A stretch of DNA of 64,000 nucleotides from Eutrigla gurnardus. Its lineage: Eukaryota > Chordata > Actinopteri > Perciformes > Triglidae. The translations under genes and the position numbers were made by a program. Below, in pieces: positions 11,488-22,554 of this stretch. The DNA lies in the NCBI GenBank assembly GCA_963514095.1, contig OY741266.1, positions 14,701,986 to 14,765,985 on the forward strand. The letters run 5' to 3'. The notes under the pieces were generated by a model, which was not told where the DNA came from, searched no databases, and saw only the letters and a program-made list of their open reading frames with translations. Positions within the stretch are counted from its first letter, which is position 1; the number at the start of each line of letters is the position of its first letter.

Positions 11488-11665
11488 CGCACACAACGGA
11501 TGAGGAAACCCTGCCCGGGTGCTTCGCAGTATCCAGCAGATGAATGCAATCGTCCTCCAATGCGTGCTAATATACTCCGTTCGCCCGCTCTCTCATCAGT
11601 GGTACTCCCCCACCATCCAGCACCCTCTCAACCGAACTCTCGCCGGCTAGGGAGGTTGCGCCGCA
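11488..11665 (-). other. myh10: Predicted non-coding exon 1 of myh10
   Basis: Myosin II heavy-chain genes start with an untranslated first exon. On the minus strand a consensus donor GTAAGT occurs at 11487-11482, after a GC- and CpG-rich stretch, and two CCAAT boxes lie just upstream at 11703-11739. The donor is therefore the likely end of exon 1. The transcription start cannot be read and the right-hand boundary is approximate. Confidence 0.5.
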
Positions 11666-11702
11666 CCGCCGGGGACACACCCACAATCAAACCTGGAATG
11701 TG

Positions 11703-11739
11703 ATTGGCTCTCAGAGTCCCGATGCCTTACCGCGATTGG
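11703..11739 (-). promoter_or_regulatory. myh10: Two CCAAT boxes, putative myh10 promoter
   Basis: ATTGG at 11703-11707 and 11735-11739 reads CCAAT on the minus strand (GAGCCAATCA and GGGCCAATCG). The two boxes are 32 bases apart, a spacing common for NF-Y sites. They sit directly upstream of the predicted exon 1 in a CpG-richer stretch. No TATA box is evident. Confidence 0.5.
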
Positions 11740-12156
11740 CCCAAAATAAATTCCATCCTCAAACTTTGATAGTTGACGACTGCCGCCCAACATATCAACA
11801 CCTGCAGTGTTGTGGATGCTGCTGCTGCGGATTTACATGGTTGTATGACTTTCAAATCGTCACAGTCATCTTTATTGTATCTTTGTGTTTCTCATGCAGC
11901 CACATCCAGTTTATCCCATGGGAATCAATAACGTATTATCATAGCTAATTTCATATTTGTCACTTTTATCTGATCTATTTTTTCTTATTTTAAATAACAT
12001 TATATTCTTATATGTATCTTTTGTATTATTAATATTTGTATAGCACTTTTCTAACAAGGTTGCAAAATGTTTACAGGGAAAAGGGGAACATGTAAATAAA
12101 TGCCAGAGCAAATTAAATTAAAACTGCGAGCAGTATCGTGACGGGCCCGAGCTCTT

Positions 12157-12400
12157 ATGCGGTCGTGGAGTGCCTGCGGTCACAGGGCAGTGTCGTGGAC
12201 GCTGCCCTTGGCGCGGCCGCCTCTCCTGGCGCAAGTCGAGACACAAGCGATGGACACCGAAAGGCATCCGTCTGTCACGTGCGGTCGTGGAGTGCCTGCA
12301 TTCACACGCGTGGCAGCCTCCTACCTGTGCAGCAGCCACCTCCTCGTGGCGTGAGTTTAGACACAAGTGATTGACATTTAAAGCCATCTGTCTGTCACAT
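12157..12400. repeat. Two-copy GC-rich tandem repeat, ~125 bp
   Basis: The phrase GCGGTCGTGGAGTGCCTGC occurs at 12159 and again at about 12279. Each copy runs through 'ACACAAG.GAT.GACA' to a 'CATC.GTCTGTCAC' ending. The copies are partly diverged and the second leads directly into the longer array that starts near 12400. The open frames on both strands are composition effects. Confidence 0.65.
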
Positions 12401-12571
12401 ACACACATGTTCATGCCTTCCTGACATCTCTCCTCCTCCCCCTAGTGTGACCTCTCCTCCTCCTCTCCCTGTGTCCTCCTTGCAAGGTGAGATGAGAGGA
12501 ATTAGTTGTAAAAAAAATCAGGTGTGGCTTTAACTTGGAAAAAGTGACTAAATCAATGACATTTCCTGTGG

Positions 12572-12586
12572 CCAGTAGGTGGCGCT
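12572..12586 (+). promoter_or_regulatory. CTCF consensus word, copy 1
   Basis: CCAGTAGGTGGCGCT fits the vertebrate CTCF core (CCASYAGRKGGCRS) at every position. First of four identical copies in the tandem array, all on the plus strand. Confidence 0.6.
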
Positions 12587-13037
12587 CTGACTGTGAGTGA
12601 ATATCAAAGTGCAGATGTGTTCAGGAAGGAACTCTAATCAAGTGTGCAAAGTTTGGAGCAGATCAGAGAACAAACACTGAAGCTATAATAATTTGGATGT
12701 TAATGACAGAGTTCAGCTGACAGCTGTATGAGATGCATGTAAAGTGTGCATCTCTCCTCCTCTCTGTGTCCAGGCTGAAATGAGAGGAATTTAAAAAAAG
12801 GAATTAAAAGTGGCATGACTGTTGATCTGGTGTGATCCAAAGTGAAACTACATTTCAGTCACAGAGCTCACACACATGTTCATGCCTTCCTGACATCTCT
12901 CCTCCTCCACCTAGTGTGACCTCTCCTCCTCCCCCTGTGTCCTCCTTGCAAGCTGAAATGAGAGGAATTAGTTATAAAAAAAATCAGGTGTGGCTTTAAC
13001 TTGGAAAAAGTGACTAAATCAATGACATTTCCTGTCA

Positions 13038-13052
13038 CCAGTAGGTGGCGCT
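13038..13052 (+). promoter_or_regulatory. CTCF consensus word, copy 2
   Basis: Same 15-base word, 466 bases after copy 1. The flank just upstream differs slightly (CCTGTCA instead of CCTGTGG). Confidence 0.6.
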
Positions 13053-13312
13053 CTGACAGAGTGAAGATGTGTTCAGGAAGGAACTCTTATCAGGTGTGGA
13101 AAGTTTGGAGCAGATCAGAGAAGAAACACTTAAGTTATAATAGTTTTGGATGTTAATGACAGAGTTCAGCTGACAGCTGTATGAGATGCATGTAAAATGT
13201 GCATCTCTCCTCCTCTCTGTGTCCAGGCTGAAATGAGAGGAATTAGTTATAAAAAAAATCAGGTGTGGCTTTAACTTGGAAAAAGTGACTAAATCAATGA
13301 CATTTCCTGTCA

Positions 13313-13327
13313 CCAGTAGGTGGCGCT
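13313..13327 (+). promoter_or_regulatory. CTCF consensus word, copy 3
   Basis: Same word, 275 bases after copy 2, in a short monomer that lacks part of the CT-rich block. Confidence 0.6.
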
Positions 13328-13748
13328 CTGACAGAGTGAATGTGAAAGTGCAGATGTGTTCAGGAAGGAACTCTAATCAAGTGTGCAAAGTTTGGAGCAG
13401 ATCAGAGAAGAAACACTGAAGTTCAGCTGACAGCAGTGTGAGATGCATGTAAAGTGTGTCATCTCTCCTCCTCTCTGTGTCCAGGCTGAAATGAGAGGAA
13501 TTTTAAAAAAGTAATTAAAAGTGGCATGACTGTTGATCTGGTGTGATCCAAAGTGAAACTACATTTCAGTCACTGAGCTCACACACATGTTCATGCCTTC
13601 CTGACATCTCTCCTCCTCCACCTAGTGTGACCTCTCCTCCTCCCCCTGTCTCCTCCTTTCAGGCTGAAATGAGAGGAATTAGTTATAAAAAAAATCAGGT
13701 GTGGCTTTAACTTGGAAAAATGCACAAAATCAATGACATTTCCTGTGG

Positions 13749-13763
13749 CCAGTAGGTGGCGCT
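13749..13763 (+). promoter_or_regulatory. CTCF consensus word, copy 4
   Basis: Same word, 436 bases after copy 3, with the CCTGTGG flank of copy 1. Weaker relatives follow at 14071 (CCATCTGGTGG) and 14336 (CCATTAGGTGGCGCT). Confidence 0.6.
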
Positions 13764-14199
13764 CTGACTGTGAGTGAATATCAAAGTGCAGATGTGTTCA
13801 GGAAGGAACTCTAATCAAGTGTGCAAAGTTTGGAGCAGATCAGAGAAGAAACACTGAAGTTATTATGTTTATGGCAGAGTTCAAGTGACAGCTGTGTGTG
13901 GTGCATGTGGAGACGTGTGCCATCTCTCCTCCTCCCTTTGTGCCCAGGCTGTACTGAGAGGAATTTAAAAAAAGGAATTAAAAGTGGCATGGCTGTTGAT
14001 CTGGTGTGAGGCAGATTGAGCTGCATGTGAGATTCACAGATCTCCATGTGTCACTGATAGATCTCTGACTCCATCTGGTGGTCGCTGTGCGCCTGTGTCT
14101 CTCCCCTCTATGCTCCCCGAGTGAAGATTGAGTGAAAACCTGGCTGATTTACACACTTGGCTTAAAACATTTTTTTTACCTACTTTATCATGACTTGAG

Positions 14200-15362
14200 G
14201 CGGTGGGTCCAAGAGGCTTTTTTGTACAGCTGCACTGGGGCTATCTAGGAAAAAATATTTCATGCGTGTACGCCTTACCTAGAGGGGGGGCTGTTGCTGA
14301 GAAGATGGGCATAAAATCGGTCACATTTCATTTTGCCATTAGGTGGCGCTCTACCTGTCAGTTAAAATTGCAGTGCAGTTGTGTTCAGGACGTGATTGTT
14401 AACAAGCATGAATATTTTGGAGCAGATCGGAGAAGAAACGGTGAAGTTATAACAGCTTTAATGCCAATGGCGAGGGATGAAAATAGTAGCGCAGTCATGA
14501 CGTCGGCGTGTCCACGCCCCAATACTTTCGGAGCATCTTTAACTTGCGTTTTCTCCTTTAGGCCTTTCCAACCACATATCAAATTTTGGTATCTATCAGA
14601 TCAACGGTATAATGATTTTTTGATTTTGTGTGACCCCTGTGAATGGCCAAAAACAGCCAAAATCAACCAAACACTGCAATAATTGGGATTTTCTGGAAGT
14701 GGCAAATATGACTCGATTTAGATGAAACTTGACATGCATGTTCTTTCAAGCGATGGCAACATAGGTTTGGAGTTTCGTAATTTTAGGGGCAAAGGTTATA
14801 GAGTTATGCTAATTTCATTTTGGTAGCCACACCCTCTAATGTTCATTGGCCGATATCTCCTGATTATATGCATATTTTCAAAACCTTTTCATACCATATC
14901 CATAGGTAGGTCTAAAGAGTATGCGTACCGAATTTCGTCCAAATCGGACCAACGGTGTCCGAGAACTGCGCAACGTCCTGTTTTTCATAAAATCCAAGAT
15001 GGCGGAAAATTTCGGTAGGCGGACTTTGGTACTCCAAGAGGATTTTTTGTAGAGGACAGTGGTTTGCACATGTGTGCAAAGTTTCATGTCAATCGGAGTT
15101 ACGGTGCGGCGGGGCTGGCGATTCTCCACTCTAGGTGGCGCTAGCGAGCAACTTTTTCGTGGGTGAATGCGAAGACGCCAAATTCTCAAATTTTTCGCCA
15201 GACCCTATACACACTCCAATTTGCGTTCGTTTCCTTTCAGGCGAACACCCCCAAAACGCAGCTCGAACATGTGTAAGAATAATAATAATAATAATAATAA
15301 TAATAAACATTCGAATAACAATAGGGCTTCGCAGCCCGACTTTGTCGGCGCTCGGGCCCTAA
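14200..15362. mobile_element. Dispersed repeat, source of the tandem monomers
   Basis: About 1.15 kb of sequence with several AGGTGGCGCT words, an AAGATGGCGG stretch, an (AAT)n run and a closing segment AGCCCGACTTTGTCGGCGCT followed by CGGGCCCTAATAAA. This tail style is common in fish dispersed repeats. The section from 14336 (TAGGTGGCGCTCT) to about 14460 (GGTGAAGTTATAAC) aligns block by block with the tandem monomers at 12.4-14.0 kb. No reverse transcriptase or transposase is present; class not assigned. The 159-codon plus frame at 14203 and the minus frame at 14878 have no recognisable domain. Confidence 0.6.
15277..15306. repeat. (AAT)n microsatellite
   Basis: About ten AAT units near the 3' side of the dispersed repeat, as often seen close to the tails of such elements. 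Confidence 0.95.
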
Positions 15363-16037
15363 TAAATAGGACTATGGACTATATATAACAACACACCATG
15401 AGATCAGACACAGGAGGATACAACTGAAATTAAAAGAAGAGAAGACTGCACAGCATGGAAAGGTAAAGAATCATCACGGGAATCATATTAGGTATTATAC
15501 AAATGCTACATTGTTAAACATGTTGATATTGGCAAGAGTGTTCAAAAGTCTGGAGGCTTTAACTGCAAAAGCTCAGTCAACTTCAGGTACATTTTTAAAT
15601 GGTTTCTCTTTTAAATGGCAAAACATATAAGGTGCTGTAATAGTGCCATCTGTTGCATAAAGACAGACATTACTAATGCTGGCCTGCTTGCACGGCACCT
15701 GGATTCTCACAATATCATGAGTGCATTCATGTGGAATAGATAGATAACGAAGAGTTGTAAAACAGCAATAAGGTGTTGAATCAGTAGAAGTCCAACTTAA
15801 CTAAACAAAACATGAGAGAGGAAAGCTTGATTTCCAGAGAGCAGATGTGTGGAAAAAAAAGACTCCAGGATGCTCATGTTCGATGTCTTTCTTTAGCGCT
15901 TAACCAGCACCCTGGTCGAGATAGATCTGGTCTGGCTTCGCGAGGCAGTTGCTTGTGTAACATATTTTCCATAAGTGAGGTTGAACAAATCTTTTTATGG
16001 TCATAAAAAAACATTTTCTGGCAACTTGTTATAGAGT

Positions 16038-16150
16038 GCAGGGCTCCAGACATCTTACATTGATCGCACTTGTGCGCCTAACTTTTTAATTTAGGTGCAC
16101 ACCACATGATTTATCTGCACCAAACATTTTTCACTGCACCTTATGATCCC
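16038..16150. mobile_element. hAT-like repeat fragment
   Basis: Starts CAGGGCTCCAGAC and continues with GCACTTGTGCGCC, TTAATTTAGGTGCACA and a 'CTGCACC' end, a style seen in fish hAT-derived repeats with CAGGG termini. The other end was not found. Confidence 0.4.
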
Positions 16151-16435
16151 ACAATAATACACATATTACACCTTTTCTTAAGACATATTGTAAAATATTG
16201 ATTTTGAGATGAGGGAAATTGATTAATTTCTGGGTTTTAGGACTTCACTCTATGGACTCGGTTTCCAATAAATACTGAAACCTGCACATATAAAAATTGG
16301 GCATGTCAAGGTTGTTCATTTCTTTAAAAAACAATAATAACATTTTCCCTCCTAAATCGAAAGTACAACTTTACACTAAATCCACTTTTTCAGAGTCAGT
16401 AAATTGCAGTACATCTGTTGTCTGTTGAATGAGAT

Positions 16436-16560
16436 ATCCATCCATCCATTGTCTACCGCTTATCCTGTATTTAGGGTCGCGGGGGGGGGGGGGGGGGGGG
16501 GGCCTGGGGGCTGCTGTCATACAGGACGTCAGTCTATCACAGGGCTGACATGTAGAGACA
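16436..16560. repeat. CATCC-type fish dispersed repeat with 22-G run
   Basis: ATCCATCCATCCATTGTCTA with CCGCTTATCCTGTATT and AGGGTCGCGGGG is shared with the copy at 25795. Here the G tract is expanded to 22 consecutive Gs (16481-16502). The final part, CAGTCTATCACAGGGCT, also occurs in the other copy, so a middle piece has been lost or replaced. Confidence 0.7.
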
Positions 16561-18017
16561 AACAACCATTCACCTTCACCTTTTATTGAAATATATACAG
16601 TATGTATTGAAAATGGCGCACCTTTACAAAAAGAAAAGAAAAAGCAGTCATCATTTAACCTTAAATGTCCATAACATGAAATTATTTGAAAACAAAAGAC
16701 CTCATGTTATTGGAACAGTAGAACAGCAGACACTAGAGGGCAGTAAAGGTAAAGTTTTGCAGACCTCCAGCTTGATAGAGATCCAGTTGAGGTTCCAGGA
16801 CAAGTGTCATAGACAATAATCACTTGTTCAGACATATTGTATGACAAACACACTGTATGTAACAGTCAATGTCTGTAAAAGACACAGATGTTTGTCCATT
16901 TGTCCTCTTCCTCTATGGTCACTCAAATTATCATTAAAAAGTAGACTGAATGTATTTCTTTCTAAATCTTATGTCACATACTGAGCACTGGCATAGCTTG
17001 AGCGACAGATGCAAGATGTCTGAGTGAGTTATTTCATCTTGCCTCGAAGAGTGACACCCTTTGGTGTGGTGCATTTTGCAAAAATGCTGCGACAGCGCCG
17101 TCTCTCAATTGTTGGCTTCTCCTGTCGCCTCTGTGGCATAATAGACCTGTCATCAGCATCGTCCTCCACCATCCCTCTTCAGCTATTGTCTGGACAGCAG
17201 TTCATCAAACATCTCCATCTTTTTCTCTTCCTTTTTTTTTGCAAGCACAGATTAGGAATGTCAAATGTGGCGTTTTCAATACCACAATGCCAGATTGGAT
17301 TGAGATAAATGTTTGACCTCCTTTGGCACCGTCTAGTTTTCTGTATAAGTCATTTTGTCTATCATCTAGGCCTAAAAATTGGTATTTGCTTCAGTGGGGG
17401 TGAAATGATTTCTCCCATCTCCCATAACAAATCATCTCACTTGAGGTGTCATTCCTCTTGATTTCAGTCCTTTTCGTACAGTCTTTTTCATTCTCAAAGC
17501 AAGCTAATGTCTATTGGAACCAAATGGAACCATCTGAACCCATTTTGAGATTTTTTTCAGACCTTTAAGGACTCACTAGACACACATGGTCACAGCTAGC
17601 ATTGAGGCCACTGAGGTCATGTCTACCAGTCTTTCAGTCAGTTTACATTACACATACTGGTTATTTTATGGGCTGATTCCAGTTTGTAGACTCTTATATT
17701 CTTGACAGGGTTGATTCAGCATTTAAACCATAATGTTGTCTCATGTAAGATAAAGGTCGGAGAGAAATAATTGAACAGTAACCTGAATAAACAAAGCACG
17801 AGAAAGCCACACAATGTAAACATATAGCTGTGTGACACCAGTTTCATGGGTTGTTTGGGGGTTTAATAGGAGTCGTGATGTCATTATTTCTAAAAGGATA
17901 CAGCCTCTGATTTAAAATTACATTCTCATCTATTTCCTAGGTCACCATCAACTTCCTCTTTATGTGGCAAGCTGTCCGCTGCAATGTTCAGACAGAGTTT
18001 GTGGAGAAGCAGAACCA

Positions 18018-18024
<7 letters not shown>

Positions 18025-18076
<52 letters not shown>
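18025..18076. repeat. (CA)n microsatellite
   Basis: About 26 uninterrupted CA units, upstream of cygb2. Confidence 0.97.
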
Positions 18077-18078
<2 letters not shown>

Positions 18079-19253
18079 TCTTTAGTTTCTGAGCGAGCCC
18101 TCTGACCATTGCAGCTGCACCTCTTCAGCACGAGTAGCTATAATTTCCTTTTTTTGGCATGTAAATAGATTTATGCCACCCATGCATATGGGGAGGAACA
18201 GTGGGGAAAGAATGCAAGGAGGATTCTAATATGAAACTGCATTAGAGGGAAAAATGATCGGTTAAGATATCATTAAAAAAGATTCTTATGTATCTTGGGT
18301 ATCTTCTGTAATTCAGACTCAGATAGAACAGACAGAGTTGATTAGTGAAACAGGAATCGGATGGTGCTGGCTCAGTGAAAGCAATCAGGCAGATCGAGTT
18401 TGATCTTGAAGTTACAGCAAGATAGGAGTTTGATTTTGATTTTTTTCCACTAGAGCGCTGCATGAAAGGCAGTCTGGTCTCCAGTTCTGGTTCAGGGCTC
18501 CTGGTACATTAAACCACTGGAGCATGTTAAAAACGGAGTGCCAGAGCACCAAAGATGACACATAAGATGGCAATTTTCTGACCATGTGTATTAGTACCTG
18601 TGGTTATTACATCTCTCGACAGGGGGGCGACCAACTTCAACATATAAAAAGCAGTGAGAATTATTATCACCAGTTATGAACCCAAGGGCAGAGGGGTAAA
18701 TTAAATCTTCGGGCCTCAGATAGGCAGTCTTACTTTTATAGCTCGTTTGAAATGTGTTTATTGAGGATAAACCCCTTGAGATGTATCATCTCGTATTCAC
18801 TACAAATAACAGAAAAATGACAGAAAAAAACTAAATAATAATAATAAATTAAAAAAAGAAAGAAAAGAGAAGAAGGAAAATAAAAGATCAAGCGTACAAA
18901 GACAAAGACAACCATATACATTATAAACATTATAAACATAAGCTGCTTCTGTTCCTGTACAATCAATCAGGCATTTAGCAACACGTTTTTCCACACTACA
19001 TTTTTTTTTTATCAAACCAAATGCCAAGATATTCAGATTCTGTGACTTTCAGAAATGGAGAAATGCATATTATTGTAATTTATATTTCCAAGGATAGCAT
19101 GGATTTAGTAGCACTTTATTATTACGTACTAATTCAATGTTAATAAGGGCAGTGCATTAAACCTGCATTCATTGATTTTTGGCCAACCTTGGGCAGCAGA
19201 ACACCACCGAATAAAGCTCAGGGGGTGGAATCAATATTTTCATAATCAAATGA

Positions 19254-19314
19254 GTGTGTGCGTGTGGTTTTGTGTGTGTGTGTGTGTGTGTGCGTGTGGT
19301 TTTGTGTGTGTGTG
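19254..19314. repeat. (GT)n microsatellite, interrupted
   Basis: GT runs broken by GCGTGTGGTTTT, which occurs twice; this suggests an internal duplication of the interrupted unit. Confidence 0.9.
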
Positions 19315-19599
19315 AGATAGTGACAAACCAGCAGAGTACCATTTTCAGTTGATCGTTTTTCATTTCTGGCCCCCAACTTCACTGTTTATGTTCACTCTCA
19401 CTTAAACCCACTTTACCTGCTCAGTGCCCAATGGCAGATGGACATAGATGCACCATTACCTCTTTAACAATGACTTTGGAAACATGTTTTATTTTCATCA
19501 GACGTTCCTCACTTTTTATAAATCTATTTTGATGTTGATATGTGTCTCTACAAACACTGGATGTGAGACATGTGCAAAGAGAAAATATGTGTAGTTGAG

Positions 19600-20184
19600 A
19601 CCCTTGATGCTCTCTCTCTTCCCCTCTCCATCTCTAGGTGTCTCCTCCCCTCTCTGTCTCGGTTTCCCTCCCCACCCTGCTGTCATTCCATCAGGTCCTC
19701 ACACTCACCACAGCGTCCGAGCGCCTCATCTCCTCCTCCAGAGCCCAAAGGACCAGAGAGGGAGAGGAGAAGCATCTCCCTCACTGTGGAAGAAGGGAGG
19801 GAGAACGGAGGAGGTGGGGAGAGGACAAGTGGAAAGAGTGGGGAAAGAAAAGAGAGCGAGAGAGAGAGAGAGAGCATATCAGTGAGAGAAATAAGTTTTC
19901 AGTTGGAGGGAGGACAGGCGAGGGAGAGCTTGGTGGGTGGCAGTGGGGGGATTGGAGCTTCATTTTCCCTTTTTCTTTTCTCGGCTGTGATCGCCGCCTG
20001 CCACCTCTCATCTCCTTCTCCCCCTCCTCCTATTCTTCCTCCTCTCCGCTCCTCTTCTCCCATCGAATCCCCTCTCCCAGCTCCCGCCGTGGGGTCTCAG
20101 CTCTCCATCTCCCTCCCCCCCTCCCTCGCTCCCTACCTCCCCCGGGCGCTGCTGGGAGCCTCCGGGCTGCTGCGCCGCAGGAGG
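19600..20184 (+). promoter_or_regulatory. cygb2: cygb2 5' region with purine and pyrimidine tracts
   Basis: Just upstream of the start codon lie a long purine-rich tract (about 19755-19900, with (GA)n at 19858-19874) and a pyrimidine-rich tract (about 19995-20140). Together they could fold on each other or form triplex DNA. CTCTAG at about 19632-19637 could be an acceptor for a leader exon, but no matching donor is obvious. No TATA box is evident. The reading frame of exon 1 is open back to 19570, so the frame alone does not exclude a longer N-terminus. The transcription start cannot be fixed. Confidence 0.4.
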
Positions 20185-20378
20185 ATGTCTCGCAGGGAGT
20201 CGCCGCCGCCGCCCTCGCCGCCGCCGCAGCTGCTGGGGCTGCGGAGAGGAGAGGTGGAGCGCGACGACCGTCCGGAGCGCGCCGAGCCGCTGTCCGACGC
20301 CGAGCGGGAGGTGATCCAGGACACGTGGGGGCGCGTCTTCGAGAACTGCGAGGACGTGGGGGTGTCCGTGCTCATAAG
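20185..20378 (+). CDS. cygb2: Cytoglobin-2, exon 1
   Basis: Exon 1 encodes residues 1-64 and two bases of codon 65 of a 196-aa cytoglobin, a hexacoordinate heme globin of the cytoplasm that binds O2, handles NO and scavenges reactive oxygen. The start MSRRES is chosen because it gives a length close to other cytoglobins (human CYGB 190 aa). The N-terminal tail is proline-rich (residues 7-14, PPPPSPPP) and highly charged. Helix A/B follows with LSDAEREVIQDTW (about 36-48) and ENCEDVGVSVLIR. Cys55 aligns with the B2 cysteine of mammalian CYGB (Cys38). The donor AAG|GTGAGT at 20379 splits the Arg codon, the conserved globin B12.2 intron position. EDVGV with SSSAV at the C-terminus marks the cygb2 rather than the cygb1 paralogue. 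Confidence 0.95.
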
Positions 20379-22506
20379 GTGAGTCCTGTCAGGAAGCGGT
20401 TTATTGTCGCTGTTTAAAAGTCTCCCGGATCCGACTCAACGTGCGTAAACTTTCCAAATCCTTTTGAGACGTTCAGGGCTGCGTCGGTGGAGCCGCGTCT
20501 CTGCTCTGTTTGGATGGAGATGCTTTATTCTAACAGTCGCTCCTGAAATAGCGCCGCCGTCTCATGCATCCTTCATAATTAGTGGCTGGAAAGTAACGTG
20601 TTGGACCTCACCTCTCTCTAAATGTGTCCTCTGTTGTTGGCGATGCTTTTGCTGTAGAGTTAAACACATAATGAAGAGAAAGAGGTTTCACTATAATCAA
20701 ACTAATCTTGTAACCAGTGAGAACAAAGCTTTTTTTTTTTTTGCTTGATCTTTTTTCTTTAGCTGTAACATTAAAGGCTCACTTGATTGGGTGTCTGACA
20801 TCTCTGTAAATGAGAATGACTAAATCCTGCAAAGTCTTTCTCAACATCCTCCGCCTTTTGTTGCTTAGTATTCGATGGATGCAGAGATCACAGATGTGGT
20901 GGGAAAAAGGCCAATAGTGCATCAAAGGCAGCAGTTGGAGCATTGATAGAAACTAAACAAAAAATGGAATTGCGTACATTTTATTAAACTTCCCTCTACA
21001 GATTGTCTTTCACCTACATGAACATTTATACATTTTGATAACCTCATGAATGCATTTCAGGGGAGACATTTAATCATGTTGCATGGGGAAAAAATCTCAT
21101 GTAATAACAAATACCAACAGAAATGTGATCTGTCTGTCATGTTTTATCCTTGTAACCACTACAGCTGACATTTTGTCACAGAATTATATCATCTTTTTTT
21201 GTGTGTGAAGGGCATCTGCTGAAATCTGGCGTGTGATATATAATCTGAAATGAAATCAGCAGGACAAATTTGACTTAAGGTTACCGGTCTGGTGGGTTTA
21301 TGGAGTTTCTTAATTCTTCGGTTCAGTAGCTTCTGAATGCACCGACGTCTTCGCCTGCTTCACAGGTTACAGCCGGAGAGTTTTATGGTCGTGTGGGTGT
21401 GATTGTGACAGGCTTGTCAACACTAGAGCACAGAGGATACCTTCACACACGGGTATCATGCACATCCCAAAAGCAGGAAGTCAACTGGCTCTGGACTCTA
21501 ATGTGTATACTCTATATGCTCAAAACCTGGAAGCCTGTTGAAACCTGAAAAGAAAAAAAATTTAGGATATGAGCAGCTTTCATTGGAATGAATGAGGTGG
21601 TATCTTAGAAAATGGTATCTTACCATGATTCGCTTTAAGACATGCCTTGCTTAAAGTCGAGTTGAAAGGGTTTCAAGTCGGTACCGTGATGTATTCTGAG
21701 TGAAACAGGATCGGCAGGCTGGATGTAACGTTGGGAGGAATGTGATTTGATCGTTGAAAAGGTGAGGGGACGACCTTCCCTAGCTCTGTTTTTTTGTTGT
21801 TGTTGTTGCTGACCTATAGTTGTTCAACTTGTCACATGCTACCACATGTTTAGATGTTGTTTAATGATAGGAAGAATATACAATAATTAAGCAGATAGAG
21901 GCACACACACAAGAAAGAGTGAGACGTTCATGGTCATGGCTTTCCTCTCTCATTAAGATGCTGAAGTAATACTCCCGAGTTCACTTCTCCTTAGTATCAC
22001 AATTCAAGTTTGAGATGTAACATTTGTGCCTTGTTCATGTACTTTTATCTCCATGTCGCAAACAGAAGACAGTTTGTGCCTCATAAATCTCCATCTTTGG
22101 GAAACACCACAAGCACCTCTAACACTCACAGGGCTCTGGCTCAACCATCGCTACCTCTTCTTAAGTTGTCAAAACACAAAATCAAGCTTTTCTTTCCAAC
22201 CTCATCTTTAACAGGCAGTAATTCTCTGTGAAGCTTCACTGTTGCAGACCAACTACAACACCGCTTGACTGTGCTTTTCTGCTTCTTTTCATGTTTTTCT
22301 TTAGTAATATATCAAAGCAAACAGACTTGATTGGTTTGAATGTCTCCAGCTGTCTCAGTGTTACACTATGTGAGCCCTTAAGGGCTTGTTAAAATGGACA
22401 GCGAGTCTCAGCCAAGGAGACCGACCTGAGTGAAACAAACTGATTTTGGGTTTGAAGTGATGAAAATCCCAAAGGAAAGAGTGGAAGAGGCAGAGAGCAT
22501 CTTTTG

Positions 22507-22510
<4 letters not shown>

Positions 22511-22552
<42 letters not shown>
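22511..22552. repeat. (TG)n microsatellite
   Basis: About 21 TG units in cygb2 intron 1. Confidence 0.97.

Positions 22553-22554
<2 letters not shown>

Larger units (their letters stand above)
12400..14050. repeat. Tandem array of CTCF-motif-bearing monomers
   Basis: Blocks recur with high identity: a CT-rich segment ending CTGTGTCC, then GCTGAAATGAGAGGAATT, AGGTGTGGCTTTAACTTGG, CCAGTAGGTGGCGCTCTGAC, TGTTCAGGAAGGAACTCT and TTTGGAGCAGATCAGAGAAG. The GTAGGTGGCGCT landmark recurs at intervals of 466, 275 and 436 bases, so monomers are of unequal length with internal duplications and losses. Monomers are clearly related to the dispersed repeat that follows at 14.2-15.4 kb. The array lies between the divergent myh10 and cygb2 genes. 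Confidence 0.85.
15363..19560. other. Intergenic DNA between myh10 and cygb2
   Basis: No gene is recognised. The stretch contains fragments of dispersed repeats and several microsatellites, listed separately. The 94-codon frame at 17024 shows no known domain or splice context. A second look found no tRNA- or snRNA-like element. Confidence 0.5.

Noticed and set aside
12118..12414. Several open frames on both strands over the GC-rich two-copy repeat
   Set aside because: The frames simply follow the tandem repeat in all phases; no splice context or domain.
14203..14682. 159-codon plus-strand frame
   Set aside because: Lies in a dispersed repeat and contains the repeat's usual text, with no protein domain.
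17024..17308. 94-codon frame upstream of cygb2
   Set aside because: No domain, no convincing splice sites and no promoter; the charged minus-strand reading hinted at a transposase piece but could not be supported.
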